Assembly: GCA_019637555.1 (NCBI GenBank)
Contig: JAHBVK010000041.1
Location: forward strand, 1-60,639
Direction: 5' to 3'
Source of the DNA: Anaerolineae bacterium
GTDB taxonomy: Bacteria; Chloroflexota; Anaerolineae; Aggregatilineales; UBA2796
DNA: 60,639 bases
In this document: positions 41,963 through 52,035 of the stretch, piece by piece
How the letters are laid out: every line of letters begins with the position of its first letter
How positions within the stretch are numbered: position 1 is the first letter of the stretch
Translations under genes and position numbers: made by a program
Notes under the pieces: generated by a model
Told to the model about the DNA's origin: nothing
Database searches by the model: none
What the model saw: the letters and a program-made list of their open reading frames with translations, nothing else

Positions 41963-42032
41963 GTGGCTTCCCTTGCTCTGACTAGATTTTGCTCAGGAAT
42001 TGGCAAACTGCAAAGCGATTGTCAACGTTAGC

Positions 42033-42060
42033 TGGACAGGTGAGTTATGTTTTGTAGTAT
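42033..42060 (+). promoter_or_regulatory. Candidate promoter for the E1 beta gene
   Basis: TGGACA (42033-42038) and TAGTAT (42055-42060) with a 16-bp spacer lie about 50 bp ahead of the ATG at 42110. The beta gene would need its own promoter if the inverted acyltransferase blocks read-through from the alpha gene. Confidence 0.35.
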
Positions 42061-42109
42061 AAGAGCTGATAAGCCATTATTGTTTTGGACAGTGAGGATT
42101 GCGATTTAG

Positions 42110-43093
42110 ATGCCAGAAATGACCTTTATTGATGCCATCCGCAGCGCGATGCACGACGCGATGGCGGCTGATCCGAGCGTGATCGTGTTGGGCGAGGATG
42201 TGGCGCTCAAGGGCGGGGTGTTCCTCGCTACGGATGGTTTGCTGAATACTTATGGCGAGAATCGAGTGATCGACACGCCGATTGCGGAGATCGCTGTCGT
42301 TGGGCTGGCGATTGGCGCGGCGCTGCATGGACTCAAGCCGATTGCCGAGATTCAGTTTGCCGATTACATCCATCCGGCTATCGATCAGATTTTGAACGAG
42401 GCGGCGGTATTTCGTTATCGCTCGGCGGGCGATTGGACGTGTCCGATTGTGGTACGCGCTCCGTTCGGCGCGGGAATTCATGGCGGCTTGTATCACTCAC
42501 AGAGCAGCGAGGCGTTATTCACCAGCACGCCGGGATTGAAGGTGGTGATCCCCTCGACACCTTATGATGCCAAGGGGCTGTTGATCGCCGCGATCCACGA
42601 TCCGGATCCGGTGGTGTTTTTCGAGCACAAGCAGCTATACCGATCTCAGCGCGGCGAAGTGCCAGATGGTGTGTACACTGTGCCGATTGGCAAGGCTGTT
42701 GTGCGGCGCAAAGGATCGGATATTAGCCTGTACTCCTACGGCTTGATGCTGCATTATGCGTTGCAAGCTGCCGAGCAGGTGAGCAAAGACGGCATCAGTG
42801 TCGAGGTGATCGATCTACGGACGTTGTATCCGCTGGACAAGGCGCTGATCCTTGAATCGGTGAACAAAACGGGCAAGGCGCTGATCGTCCACGAGGATAA
42901 TCTGACGGGCGGGATCGGTGGCGAGATCAGCGCGTTGATCGTGGAATATGCCTTCGAGTATCTTGACGGTCCGGTGCGACGGTTAGGATCGCCGGATGTG
43001 CCACCTGTCGCTTTTGCCGAATCGCTGGAAGAAGCGTACATGCTGACTCCGGTGAAGATCGAGGCGGCGATCAGGGAGCTGGCGGCATACTAG
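42110..43093 (+). CDS. 2-oxoacid dehydrogenase E1 component, beta subunit
   Basis: 327 residues. MTFIDAIRSAMHDAMAADPSVIVLGEDVALKGGVF starts the beta fold. EIQFADYIHPAIDQILNEAAVFRYRSAG and RAPFGAGIHGGLYHSQSSEALF follow, then the TPP/potassium region and the C-terminal swivelling domain VEVIDLRTLYPLDKALIL, all diagnostic for E1 beta. It forms an alpha2beta2 enzyme with the 39760 gene. No E2 lies in this window. Confidence 0.9.
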   Translation: MPEMTFIDAIRSAMHDAMAADPSVIVLGEDVALKGGVFLATDGLLNTYGENRVIDTPIAEIAVVGLAIGAALHGLKPIAEIQFADYIHPAIDQILNEAAVFRYRSAGDWTCPIVVRAPFGAGIHGGLYHSQSSEALFTSTPGLKVVIPSTPYDAKGLLIAAIHDPDPVVFFEHKQLYRSQRGEVPDGVYTVPIGKAVVRRKGSDISLYSYGLMLHYALQAAEQVSKDGISVEVIDLRTLYPLDKALILESVNKTGKALIVHEDNLTGGIGGEISALIVEYAFEYLDGPVRRLGSPDVPPVAFAESLEEAYMLTPVKIEAAIRELAAY

Positions 43094-43620
43094 ATTCGCC
43101 AGTGCGCTAGTTTTTCCCTCAATATTGCTCTGGCGCGGTGCAGTCGACTCTTGACCGTTTCCAGCGAGAGATCGAGCGCAGCGGCGACTTCGGGCGCAGT
43201 CATTTCCTGCACATCGCGCAGGATCAGTACGCTGCGATATGCCGCTGGCAGTTCCGCAATCGCCGTGACCACATCGCGCTGCAACAGAGTCCGCAGTTCG
43301 GGATCAGCATCGGCGTCCGAGAGATCGATCAAACCATCCAGCGGCTGTTCACGCTGCTTGGTATGCAGCAGCCGATAGCATTGATGCTTGACCACTTGAA
43401 ACGCCCACGAGGCGAACGCCGACGCCACGCGCAGTGATCCGATCTTGCGGGAGGCAACCCACAGCGTTTCCTGTACCGCATCCTCGACATCTTCCGGCGT
43501 GGCGCAGAACTGCCGTGCAAACCGCGTGATCGTGGGATGGTAGCGCAGCAGTAGTTCCTCAATAGCGTCAGTAGCGCCTTGCTGTGCAGCAAGCAGTAGA
43601 TTGTGATCCAGAAGTTCCAT
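43090..43620 (-). CDS. ECF-type RNA polymerase sigma factor
   Basis: 176 residues. Region 2: EELLLRYHPTITRFARQFCATPEDVEDAVQETLWVASRKIG (with the D-A-x-Q-E/D core). Region 4: AIAELPAAYRSVLILRDVQEMTAPEVAAALDLSLETVKSRLHRARAILREKL, a classic HTH. No anti-sigma factor is adjacent. The stop overlaps the E1 beta stop by 4 nt on the opposite strand. Confidence 0.9.
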   Translation of the reverse strand: MELLDHNLLLAAQQGATDAIEELLLRYHPTITRFARQFCATPEDVEDAVQETLWVASRKIGSLRVASAFASWAFQVVKHQCYRLLHTKQREQPLDGLIDLSDADADPELRTLLQRDVVTAIAELPAAYRSVLILRDVQEMTAPEVAAALDLSLETVKSRLHRARAILREKLAHWRI

Positions 43621-43636
43621 TAGTGATCCGACTATG

Positions 43637-43864
43637 TTAGTGGTTCTGATTTTTCAGCTTGCGCCCGAGCAACGCACAGGCAGGACACCAGCCAATGAAT
43701 CCAGTGATTATGACGAACAGCGCCGAGAAGATCAGCAGCGCGACAACTAGCGGCGACATCTGTCCAATTACGGATTGACCAAACAGCGCGATCCCGACCA
43801 GCACTACGCCAAGCAGGATACGCAGTACGCGCTCGATATTGGGGACATTCTTAGGATACAGCAT
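43637..43864 (-). CDS. DUF2892-like small membrane protein (YgaP-type)
   Basis: 75 residues, two hydrophobic segments (ILLGVVLVGIALFGQ; LVVALLIFSALFVIITGFIGW) and the ending WCPACALLGRKL typical of DUF2892 domains. It lies upstream of the sigma factor on the same strand with a gap of about 16 nt, so the two may be co-transcribed. Family function unknown. Confidence 0.8.
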   Translation of the reverse strand: MLYPKNVPNIERVLRILLGVVLVGIALFGQSVIGQMSPLVVALLIFSALFVIITGFIGWCPACALLGRKLKNQNH

Positions 43865-44061
43865 GTGTACTCTCCAATGTGCTTAAATGTTGACGATTCA
43901 CATCGTAAGAGCAGGCAGGCAGGCAAAAGGATTCAGCAGTTTTGAATTCGCGCTATACCCTATGACATTTTGCACCGCGATTCCAGCAATTCGTTACTGT
44001 ACATCTCTATAAGCGAGTCCTACGCTGGGTCAGGGAGGCGCACAAAAACACGGAGGTCTCG

Positions 44062-44487
44062 ATGAACGTTTTGGTTGCTTACGAGAGTCGTACTGGACAC
44101 ACGCGCCAGACGGCAGAAGCAATTGCACAGGCAGCGCGGGAATTAGGCTGCAACGTAGAGGTGAAATCGGTCTGGAAGCTGGTGTCACAGGATGTGCTAA
44201 CCGCCGATATGATCTTCATCGGTACGTGGGTGCAGGGCTTGATCCTGATGGGCGTGAATCCATCAGGTGCGCGGCGCTGGGTACCTACACTGCCTTCACT
44301 GGTCGGAAAATCGGTTAGTACGTTTTGCACTTACGCGATCAATCCGCGCAATTCCCTGACGCGGCTCAGTTCCATGCTGATGGATCGCGGCGCGACGGTG
44401 GTGGCTGAACACGCTTTCCATCAGAATCAGCCCACCGAAGGCGCGGAGGGATTTGTCCGCAGTGTTTTGCAGCCCGCGCGAGTGTAA
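44062..44487 (+). CDS. Flavodoxin-like protein
   Basis: 141 residues. The FMN-phosphate loop ESRTGHTRQTAEAIA is at 8-22, then VKSVWKLVSQDVLTADMIFIGTWVQGLI and FCTYAINPRNSL. Fits a short flavodoxin/NADPH:quinone-type fold; redox partner unknown. GGAGGTC precedes the ATG. Confidence 0.82.
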   Translation: MNVLVAYESRTGHTRQTAEAIAQAARELGCNVEVKSVWKLVSQDVLTADMIFIGTWVQGLILMGVNPSGARRWVPTLPSLVGKSVSTFCTYAINPRNSLTRLSSMLMDRGATVVAEHAFHQNQPTEGAEGFVRSVLQPARV

Positions 44488-44806
44488 TCTAGCTCGTTGG
44501 TCGTTAAGGATTCGGAACACGGGAGAATGAAGGCGTCTCCGGCGTAATTAAGTAGTCGTGTGAGTAGACCAGAGGTTGAAACCTCTGGCTACAATACCCG
44601 GCAAACCCACTGAAGTGGGTTAAGAGTAGAAAATCACTGGCGTCGATCAGCACAGCGGGAGGTTGCTTCAACCGTCTTCTGTCGGTATGGGTTGGTAGCC
44701 GGATTGCTTTAGCTTCCGGTGCAGGCGACGAACAATCGGCATATAAACGCAAACAGGGCAGATACGAACAGTATTGCCCTGCTGATTCGTCTGAATTGTG
44801 GCGAGC
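44488..44806. repeat. Intergenic cluster of REP-like hairpins and the ftsH terminator
   Basis: Hairpins: CCAGAGGTTGAAACCTCTGG followed by CTACAA (44569-44594); AACCCACTGAAGTGGGTT (44604-44621); and TAGCCGGATTGCTTTAGCTT, CCGGTG (44697-44721). These belong to the GGCTAC-ended palindrome family also seen at 39608-39742. No gene is supported here (an 82-codon frame at 44504-44752 on the minus strand is composed of these repeats). Confidence 0.65.
44754..44781 (-). terminator. Probable terminator of ftsH
   Basis: CAGGGCA (44754-44760) pairs with TGCCCTG (44775-44781), with a further ATAC/GTAT pairing inside. On the minus strand TTTGCGTTTAT follows. The T-run is interrupted, so strength is moderate. 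Confidence 0.55.
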
Positions 44807-46765
<1,959 letters not shown>

Positions 46766-46798
46766 CTATGTTACTCCTACACGTCACGACAGCACGGA

Positions 46799-48067
46799 TC
46801 ATGCATCTACCGTGATGCCGTAAGCCTGTGCAATGATTTCGATGGGATGTACCATTTTCTTGCCGGTCATCCCGCTAATATGCCAGCGACAGGTTTCGGT
46901 GTCGCACACCGCCCACGATGCGCCGCTGTCATTAATACGCTTAAATAAATGGGCGCCGACATCTTCCGCGATCTGGCGCTTCTCCGCTTTGTAACCGTAA
47001 GTTCCAGCGATACCGCAGCAGTCAGCATCTACTTCCCACGCCTGAAAGCCGGGGATCAAATCCAGCAGATCGAGCGCAGGACGCCCCATGCCGTGTGCTT
47101 TCAACTGACAAGGAGCATGATACGGCACTGTGGCATCAATGGCAGATAAATCTTTTTTGAGTCTGCCTTCGTGATGTAACTTTAACAAAAACTCCGATAT
47201 ATCGTACACCCCAGCGGCTAACAATTTTGCACCATCGTCATGTAAGCCGAGGATATGCTCGTAGTCGCTTTTCAGCGCCATGATGCAGCTTCCCGCCGTG
47301 CCGACAATGGGAATCCCCTGCCGTGCAAAATCCGCTAGCAGGTTGATATTTTTGCGAGCGAAACGCCGCGCTTCGTTAAAGTCGCCGTTGCTCTGCATCG
47401 GCAACCCGCAGCAGGCTTGATCCGGCACGATCACGTTGAAGCCCTGATGCTCCAACACCTTGACGGCTAGTTTACCCAATCGCGGATCGTAGCTGTTGGT
47501 GCTGCATCCGTGATAGTAGACGACACTCGGTGCGCCCGCCGTCAGTGCCGCCTGCGACTGCCGCTGCTTGTTACGCCGCCACCAACCTCTGAAGGTGTAG
47601 CCCGCCCATTTGGGGAACGGTGCTTTGCGCGACATACCCATCGATTTTTCCAGCACGAGGCGGAAAGGTGCGAAACTGAACAGCCAGTTCAGGATCGGCG
47701 CGAAGGGCGTGCCCAAGACTCCCCACCACGCATTGTGACCGAGCAGCCAATTGCGCAGATGGAACCCCTTCTGCTCCGCCAGTTCCGCCTTCGCCTGCGT
47801 GTTGATCTCCATCACGCGGACGCCGTGCGGACATACCAGCGTGCAGATGCCGCAGCTAGAGCAGTAGTCCAGCGATTGATCCGGCGATGGCAGATCGGGT
47901 TCGCGGAAACGCTGCCACTGTGGTCCTACCGTTTTCGGTCCCGGAAACAGATCCGTTACCGCCATGACCGGACACGCCTGCGTACAGATGTTGCACTTGA
48001 CGCAGTGATCGGCGCTGAAGGGCGTGTCTTGAAGGTAAGGGAGTTCGCGTAACTCAACTGATGCCAC
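46799..48067 (-). CDS. glpC: Anaerobic glycerol-3-phosphate dehydrogenase, subunit C
   Basis: 422 residues. Two [4Fe-4S] ferredoxin-like clusters near the start: CVKCNICTQACPVMAV and CSSCGICTLVCPHGVRVME. Two CCG-type domains follow: YHGCSTNSYDPRLGK ... ACCGLPMQ and PYHAPCQLKAHGMG ... DADCCGIAGTYG. This is the membrane-associated electron-transfer subunit that passes electrons from GlpA/B to quinone. The gene is third in glpABC; a gap of about 73 bp (with AGTGCTG repeats) separates it from glpB. Confidence 0.93.
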   Translation of the reverse strand: MASVELRELPYLQDTPFSADHCVKCNICTQACPVMAVTDLFPGPKTVGPQWQRFREPDLPSPDQSLDYCSSCGICTLVCPHGVRVMEINTQAKAELAEQKGFHLRNWLLGHNAWWGVLGTPFAPILNWLFSFAPFRLVLEKSMGMSRKAPFPKWAGYTFRGWWRRNKQRQSQAALTAGAPSVVYYHGCSTNSYDPRLGKLAVKVLEHQGFNVIVPDQACCGLPMQSNGDFNEARRFARKNINLLADFARQGIPIVGTAGSCIMALKSDYEHILGLHDDGAKLLAAGVYDISEFLLKLHHEGRLKKDLSAIDATVPYHAPCQLKAHGMGRPALDLLDLIPGFQAWEVDADCCGIAGTYGYKAEKRQIAEDVGAHLFKRINDSGASWAVCDTETCRWHISGMTGKKMVHPIEIIAQAYGITVDA

Positions 48068-48135
48068 GTTTACCTGCTCACAGTTTCACTATCGTATCCG
48101 TAGTTGCGTAAGATTTGTGAAAGAAGTCCATTAGT

Positions 48136-48189
48136 TAGTGCTAAGTGCCAGCAAGAGAAGTGCTGAGTGTTGAGTGCTGAGTGCTGAGA
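48136..48189. repeat. AGTGCTG-type tandem repeat at the glpB end
   Basis: GTGCTAAGTGCCAGC, then AAGTGCTGAGTGTTGAGTGC, TGAGTGCTGAGAA: a degenerate 7-mer array. It encodes the last residues of GlpB (STQHSTLSTSLAGT) and spills over the stop codon. The core matches the arrays at 16743-16775 and 39518-39600. Confidence 0.65.
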
Positions 48190-49379
48190 ATGGCTACTGC
48201 TTTCCATGCCGTAGCGATGGCGACGCCTTCGGTGCAAGCGGTGGGCAATGGTGCGTGATCAGCGTGCGGGTGAGCGATCAGGCGCCCACAGAGATAGAGA
48301 TTGTCGATCAGGGTATCGCCCTGATTATTGATCGGCTGCATCTGATTGTTGACGCGCACGCCGAAGTAATGCACGGGATGCCCGCGCGGATCGAGCAGAT
48401 CAGCGTTGAACCAGCGCGTGCGATCCGAATCGTACTGCACGGGCAGATCGAGCAGCGGTTCCCAGATGCGCCCGCGATCATCGCTGAACAAGCCACCGCC
48501 GTAGAGTCCGCCCGTTGCGAGGATCACTGACTTGGCGCGGAATGCTTGTGGTTTGCCAGCCGCCGCGACTTCCACACCGACGCATTTGCCATCCTCGATC
48601 AAACCGCGTACCACCGGATGCCCGACCTGAAGACGCACGCGGTTATCTAGAAAATAACGGCGCATTTTGTTGTACAAGCGCGTTCCCGGCACAGATGGCG
48701 GTAAGGTCGGCATCTCGAACACAGGTACACCGACTTGATCGCTGAGATCGCGGATCGCGGCGCTAGGATTCTCTAATCCGATCACGGCGGGCAAGCCGAC
48801 ACTGGTTGCGCCGTTGAGCAGTGGTTTGACCTGCGCGGCGACCTGCCGACGGAACGCTGGATCATCGAAACTGCGAGCTAGATCGGTGGGCGTGGCGTCC
48901 CAAGCACGCTCGGCGTATCCCGATAGTGTGATAGTGGCTGAACGTTCGCCGGAGAGCGTCGGGTAATAATCGCGCCAGCCCGCGAAGCCGATAAACAGTG
49001 GTGAGTTGCCTGATGCTGCCGCATAGCTAGGAGGGACAAGCGCTGGACGCTGCGTTGATCCGAGTGCAGTGTATACGCCATGATCGACGGGTTGATAGCC
49101 GAGGTCGAGTTTGGCGCTGAACTCGCGGAAGAAGTGGAGTCCCTGTTCCAGCGCGTCGATCCCCGCGAGGGCGTAGGGATGATCCGGCAGGCGGGCGATC
49201 AAATCGCGGACGGCGCTGATCGGATCGTCGTGTCCGTCCCACACGCTGATCCAGCCCGGAGTCACGATCACGGTGCCGATGCCCTGACTGATCAGCCGGA
49301 CTTTCAGCCCCTTCTCCAGCGCGATTGCCGTAGCGACCAAGCCGCTCCAGCCCGCACCAACGACGATCAGATCATCCAT
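48141..49379 (-). CDS. glpB: Anaerobic glycerol-3-phosphate dehydrogenase, subunit B
   Basis: 412 residues. The FAD/NAD-binding Rossmann start DLIVVGAGWSGLVATAIALEKG is followed by the late FAD block AKSVILATGGLYGGGLFSDD and GDTLIDNLYLCGRLIAHPHADHAPLPTACTEGVAIATAW. Matches GlpB, which couples GlpA to GlpC. It overlaps glpA by 8 nt and is in the canonical order A-B-C. Its last 14 or so residues are encoded by the AGTGCTG repeat and are not expected to matter. Confidence 0.92.
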   Translation of the reverse strand: MDDLIVVGAGWSGLVATAIALEKGLKVRLISQGIGTVIVTPGWISVWDGHDDPISAVRDLIARLPDHPYALAGIDALEQGLHFFREFSAKLDLGYQPVDHGVYTALGSTQRPALVPPSYAAASGNSPLFIGFAGWRDYYPTLSGERSATITLSGYAERAWDATPTDLARSFDDPAFRRQVAAQVKPLLNGATSVGLPAVIGLENPSAAIRDLSDQVGVPVFEMPTLPPSVPGTRLYNKMRRYFLDNRVRLQVGHPVVRGLIEDGKCVGVEVAAAGKPQAFRAKSVILATGGLYGGGLFSDDRGRIWEPLLDLPVQYDSDRTRWFNADLLDPRGHPVHYFGVRVNNQMQPINNQGDTLIDNLYLCGRLIAHPHADHAPLPTACTEGVAIATAWKAVAILSTQHSTLSTSLAGT

Positions 49380-51003
49380 GTGAGGTTGTTACCTCCGCTG
49401 ATTCGGGTGCTTCGGGCTGCGACGTCAAGCCAAGCGAACGGCGAAAAATCGTCTCGTCGAGTAACGCCTGCCGCAGTTGATGACCCCACAGCAGTGGACG
49501 GTTGCCGCGAAAACGCTCCTGCACGAAATCGCGCAGTGCAGCGACAGCACTATCGGCGGGCAGGGTAATTGTCTCCTGCAAGATGCCAGCGGCACGATAG
49601 GCACAGAATCCCGCCTGACAGGGACCCATGCCCAGTCGGGTATCGCGGCGCAGATCGTCTAATTTGACTGACTCGCCGCTGCTGCGGATCGCTTCCTCCA
49701 ATTGTGGGCGCGTGACAATCTCGCACTCACAGATCAAACCTTTGTGCGTGTCGGCGTGTTCAAATTCGCGTTCGCGCTGCGGCAGCGCATGATATTTGCG
49801 CTGCTGATGATGTGGTGCAGGCAGTACCGTAGTCGCGGTCACGCAAGGACGCACGATACCCAGTTTGGCGCAGACGAAATCGCTGATCTTCTCCGCCATC
49901 TGCCGATAGGTAGTCAGCTTACCGCCAACGATGCTGGCGACACCGCCGATGCCATCATGCTCGTGATCGAGGACTGAAAAGGTACGTTTGACCTCGCGCC
50001 CTTCGGAGTCCAGATTTTTGCCGTTGGGGTCTTCATACAGTGGACGCACGCCAGCCCACACACGCAGCGCCCGTGCTTTGCGGAAACCGGGGATCATCAC
50101 TTCGCCGTCATCCAACATCTGGCTGACTTCTTCGGCGGTGATCTCAAAATGATCAGGCGAGGGGACGGTGATCGAGGTCGTACCGATCACGCAGACGGTG
50201 CCAACAGGGACGAGAATATCGCCATCGGCGGGAGGCTTGAGGCGATTGATGATGGTATGCACCCAACGCACATTCATGGCAATCATGATGCCTTTGCTGT
50301 GGCGCATCTTGATCGGCACACCAATCATTTCCCCGATCACGTTCGCCCATGGTCCGGTGGCGTTGATCACATATTGGGCGTTGACGCGCACCTGCTCACC
50401 TGTCTTGCGGTTCTCCAACAATGTCCCGACGACCCGTCCGCCTTCGATCTGAAAGCCAGTGACCTTGTGATAGGTCAGCGTGGTGCCGCGATATTGTTCC
50501 GCTGCTTCAACGATGGAATGTACCAGATCAAAGGAATCGAGCGAGGCATCAGGCACACGGATTGCAGTAACCAATGTGGGATCGAGTCCCGGTGCGAGTC
50601 TGAGCGCCTCTGCCCGACTGATCAGCTCGGCGGGGATGCCCGCGCGAGCACAGCCCTGCTTAAACGGCTCGACATAATCCAGCGGATCGGAACGGAAGCC
50701 GACGAATAAGCCACCCGTGTCCTCAATGGCGTGGGGTGCGATCTGGCGCAGGATCACATTTTCCTCGGCGCATTCTATGGCACTCTCCGGATCATTGACG
50801 GCGTAACGTCCGCCGGAATGCAGCAAGCCATGATAGCGCCCCGATGTGCCTGTACAGAGATCGTTCATCTCCGCTAGTACGACGCGCAAGCCACGCTGTG
50901 CCAGATCGAAGTAGACGCCCGCGCCCGTCGCGCCTCCGCCGATCACCAGAACATCGCCTTCAATCGTCCGCATGGTACCGCCATGTAATGCTGCTATGTT
51001 CAT
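49372..51003 (-). CDS. glpA: Anaerobic glycerol-3-phosphate dehydrogenase, subunit A
   Basis: 543 residues. FAD-binding GDVLVIGGGATGAGVYFDLAQRG, GTSGRYHGLLHSGGRYAVND, and the substrate domain IVGGKLTTYRQMAEK. A C-terminal BFD-like [2Fe-2S] domain carries CECE and, further on, GMGPCQAGFC, giving four Cys ligands. Oxidises glycerol-3-phosphate to dihydroxyacetone phosphate. ATG 51003 or the internal Met11 (50973) may start the protein; the core begins at TIEGDV. First gene of the glpABC operon. Confidence 0.93.
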   Translation of the reverse strand: MNIAALHGGTMRTIEGDVLVIGGGATGAGVYFDLAQRGLRVVLAEMNDLCTGTSGRYHGLLHSGGRYAVNDPESAIECAEENVILRQIAPHAIEDTGGLFVGFRSDPLDYVEPFKQGCARAGIPAELISRAEALRLAPGLDPTLVTAIRVPDASLDSFDLVHSIVEAAEQYRGTTLTYHKVTGFQIEGGRVVGTLLENRKTGEQVRVNAQYVINATGPWANVIGEMIGVPIKMRHSKGIMIAMNVRWVHTIINRLKPPADGDILVPVGTVCVIGTTSITVPSPDHFEITAEEVSQMLDDGEVMIPGFRKARALRVWAGVRPLYEDPNGKNLDSEGREVKRTFSVLDHEHDGIGGVASIVGGKLTTYRQMAEKISDFVCAKLGIVRPCVTATTVLPAPHHQQRKYHALPQREREFEHADTHKGLICECEIVTRPQLEEAIRSSGESVKLDDLRRDTRLGMGPCQAGFCAYRAAGILQETITLPADSAVAALRDFVQERFRGNRPLLWGHQLRQALLDETIFRRSLGLTSQPEAPESAEVTTSHG

Positions 51004-51135
51004 AAATTATAGCGCGTCTGGCTGGCGCAAAAGTGAGTGGATCCACGGATTGCAGTGGTGAGGCAGTTACGCCACACTTTTGCTAGTATCTTCTTGGCTT
51101 GTATTTTTCTTGTTCGTGCGAAGGGATGAACGCTC

Positions 51136-51855
51136 ATGTTACCGATACAAGACCTCAATCCCACGCGGCGGTTTCCGATCACCAACATTGCCCTGATCGC
51201 CATCAACGTGATCGTGTTCCTGTGGGAAATATCGCTACCGCCAGAAGCATTGCAGCAACAGATCGAACAATTGGCGGTGATACCCAAACAGATCGCAGCA
51301 GCGCCATTTGCGCTGGAGTCGATCCTCGACATCGTGCGGGCGATGTTCCTGCACGGCGGTTGGGATCACATCCTCGGCAATATGCTCTATCTGTACTTGT
51401 TTGGCGACAACATCGAAGATCGCTTTGGCATGATCCCGTATTTGATCATCTACTTCGTGTGCGGATTCGCCGCAACGTATTTGCAGGTTGTGATCGATCC
51501 GAATTCGACCATTCCCAATATCGGCGCTAGTGGTGCGATTGCGGGTGTGCTCGGCGCGTATCTGGTGCTGTTCCCACGCGTGACGGTGCGGGCAATTGTG
51601 CCGCTTGGTTACGTCAGTTCGATCCAGAATGTGCCAGCGATCATCGTTTTAGGGTTGTGGTTTGTACTGCAACTGTTCAATGGTTTCGCCTCGTTGGGCG
51701 TACCAGCGGAATACGGCGGTGGTGTGGCGTTCTTCGCGCACATCGGTGGCTTTGTGGCTGGCGTGCTGATCGCCTTCGTGCTGATGCGCATCTGGCCCCA
51801 ACCATCAGCTGATGCGCGGCAGAATTTGTTGTACGAACGGGTGGCGCGACGGTAA
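51136..51855 (+). CDS. Rhomboid-family intramembrane serine protease
   Basis: 239 residues, six or so membrane segments. Catalytic Ser132 in NIGASGAIAGVLGAY (GxSG motif) and His202 in FFAHIGGFVAGV form the dyad. HGGWDHILGNMLYLYLFGDNIEDRFG is the conserved second-helix region with Asn. It probably cleaves membrane-embedded substrates; target unknown. It shares a strong hairpin terminator region with glnA. Confidence 0.92.
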   Translation: MLPIQDLNPTRRFPITNIALIAINVIVFLWEISLPPEALQQQIEQLAVIPKQIAAAPFALESILDIVRAMFLHGGWDHILGNMLYLYLFGDNIEDRFGMIPYLIIYFVCGFAATYLQVVIDPNSTIPNIGASGAIAGVLGAYLVLFPRVTVRAIVPLGYVSSIQNVPAIIVLGLWFVLQLFNGFASLGVPAEYGGGVAFFAHIGGFVAGVLIAFVLMRIWPQPSADARQNLLYERVARR

Positions 51856-51880
51856 AGCTACAACGAGCTAGAGTAGCGAC

Positions 51881-51943
51881 TCCCGGCGCTGAAGCGACCG
51901 GGCTGAAACAGTAGATTACCTACAGGTATGCGGACTACTGTTT
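51881..51943. repeat. Left REP with partial mate
   Basis: CCCGGCGCTGAAGCGACCGGG (51882-51902, followed by CTGAAACAGTAG) and an inverted CTACTGTTT (51935-51943) form an element whose right palindrome is missing. It is a half-decayed BIME. Confidence 0.6.
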
Positions 51944-51964
51944 GAACGGAGATAATTAGAAGTG

Positions 51965-52002
51965 AACAGGGGGTAGCATCACTGATGATGCTGCCCCCTG
52001 TT
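51965..52002. terminator. Strong bidirectional hairpin between rhomboid and glnA
   Basis: AACAGGGGGTAGCATCA (51965-51981) pairs with TGATGCTGCCCCCTGTT (51986-52002) around CTGA: 17 base pairs with one G-T. It lies between the two convergent genes and can end both; T-runs are only moderate (TTTCATT on the plus strand). Confidence 0.75.
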
Positions 52003-52035
52003 TCATTATGATGCTTATGCGAACAGTTCTAAAAT

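Noticed and set aside
44504..44752. Minus-strand 82-codon ORF
   Set aside because: Covers only REP-like hairpins between the flavodoxin gene and ftsH.
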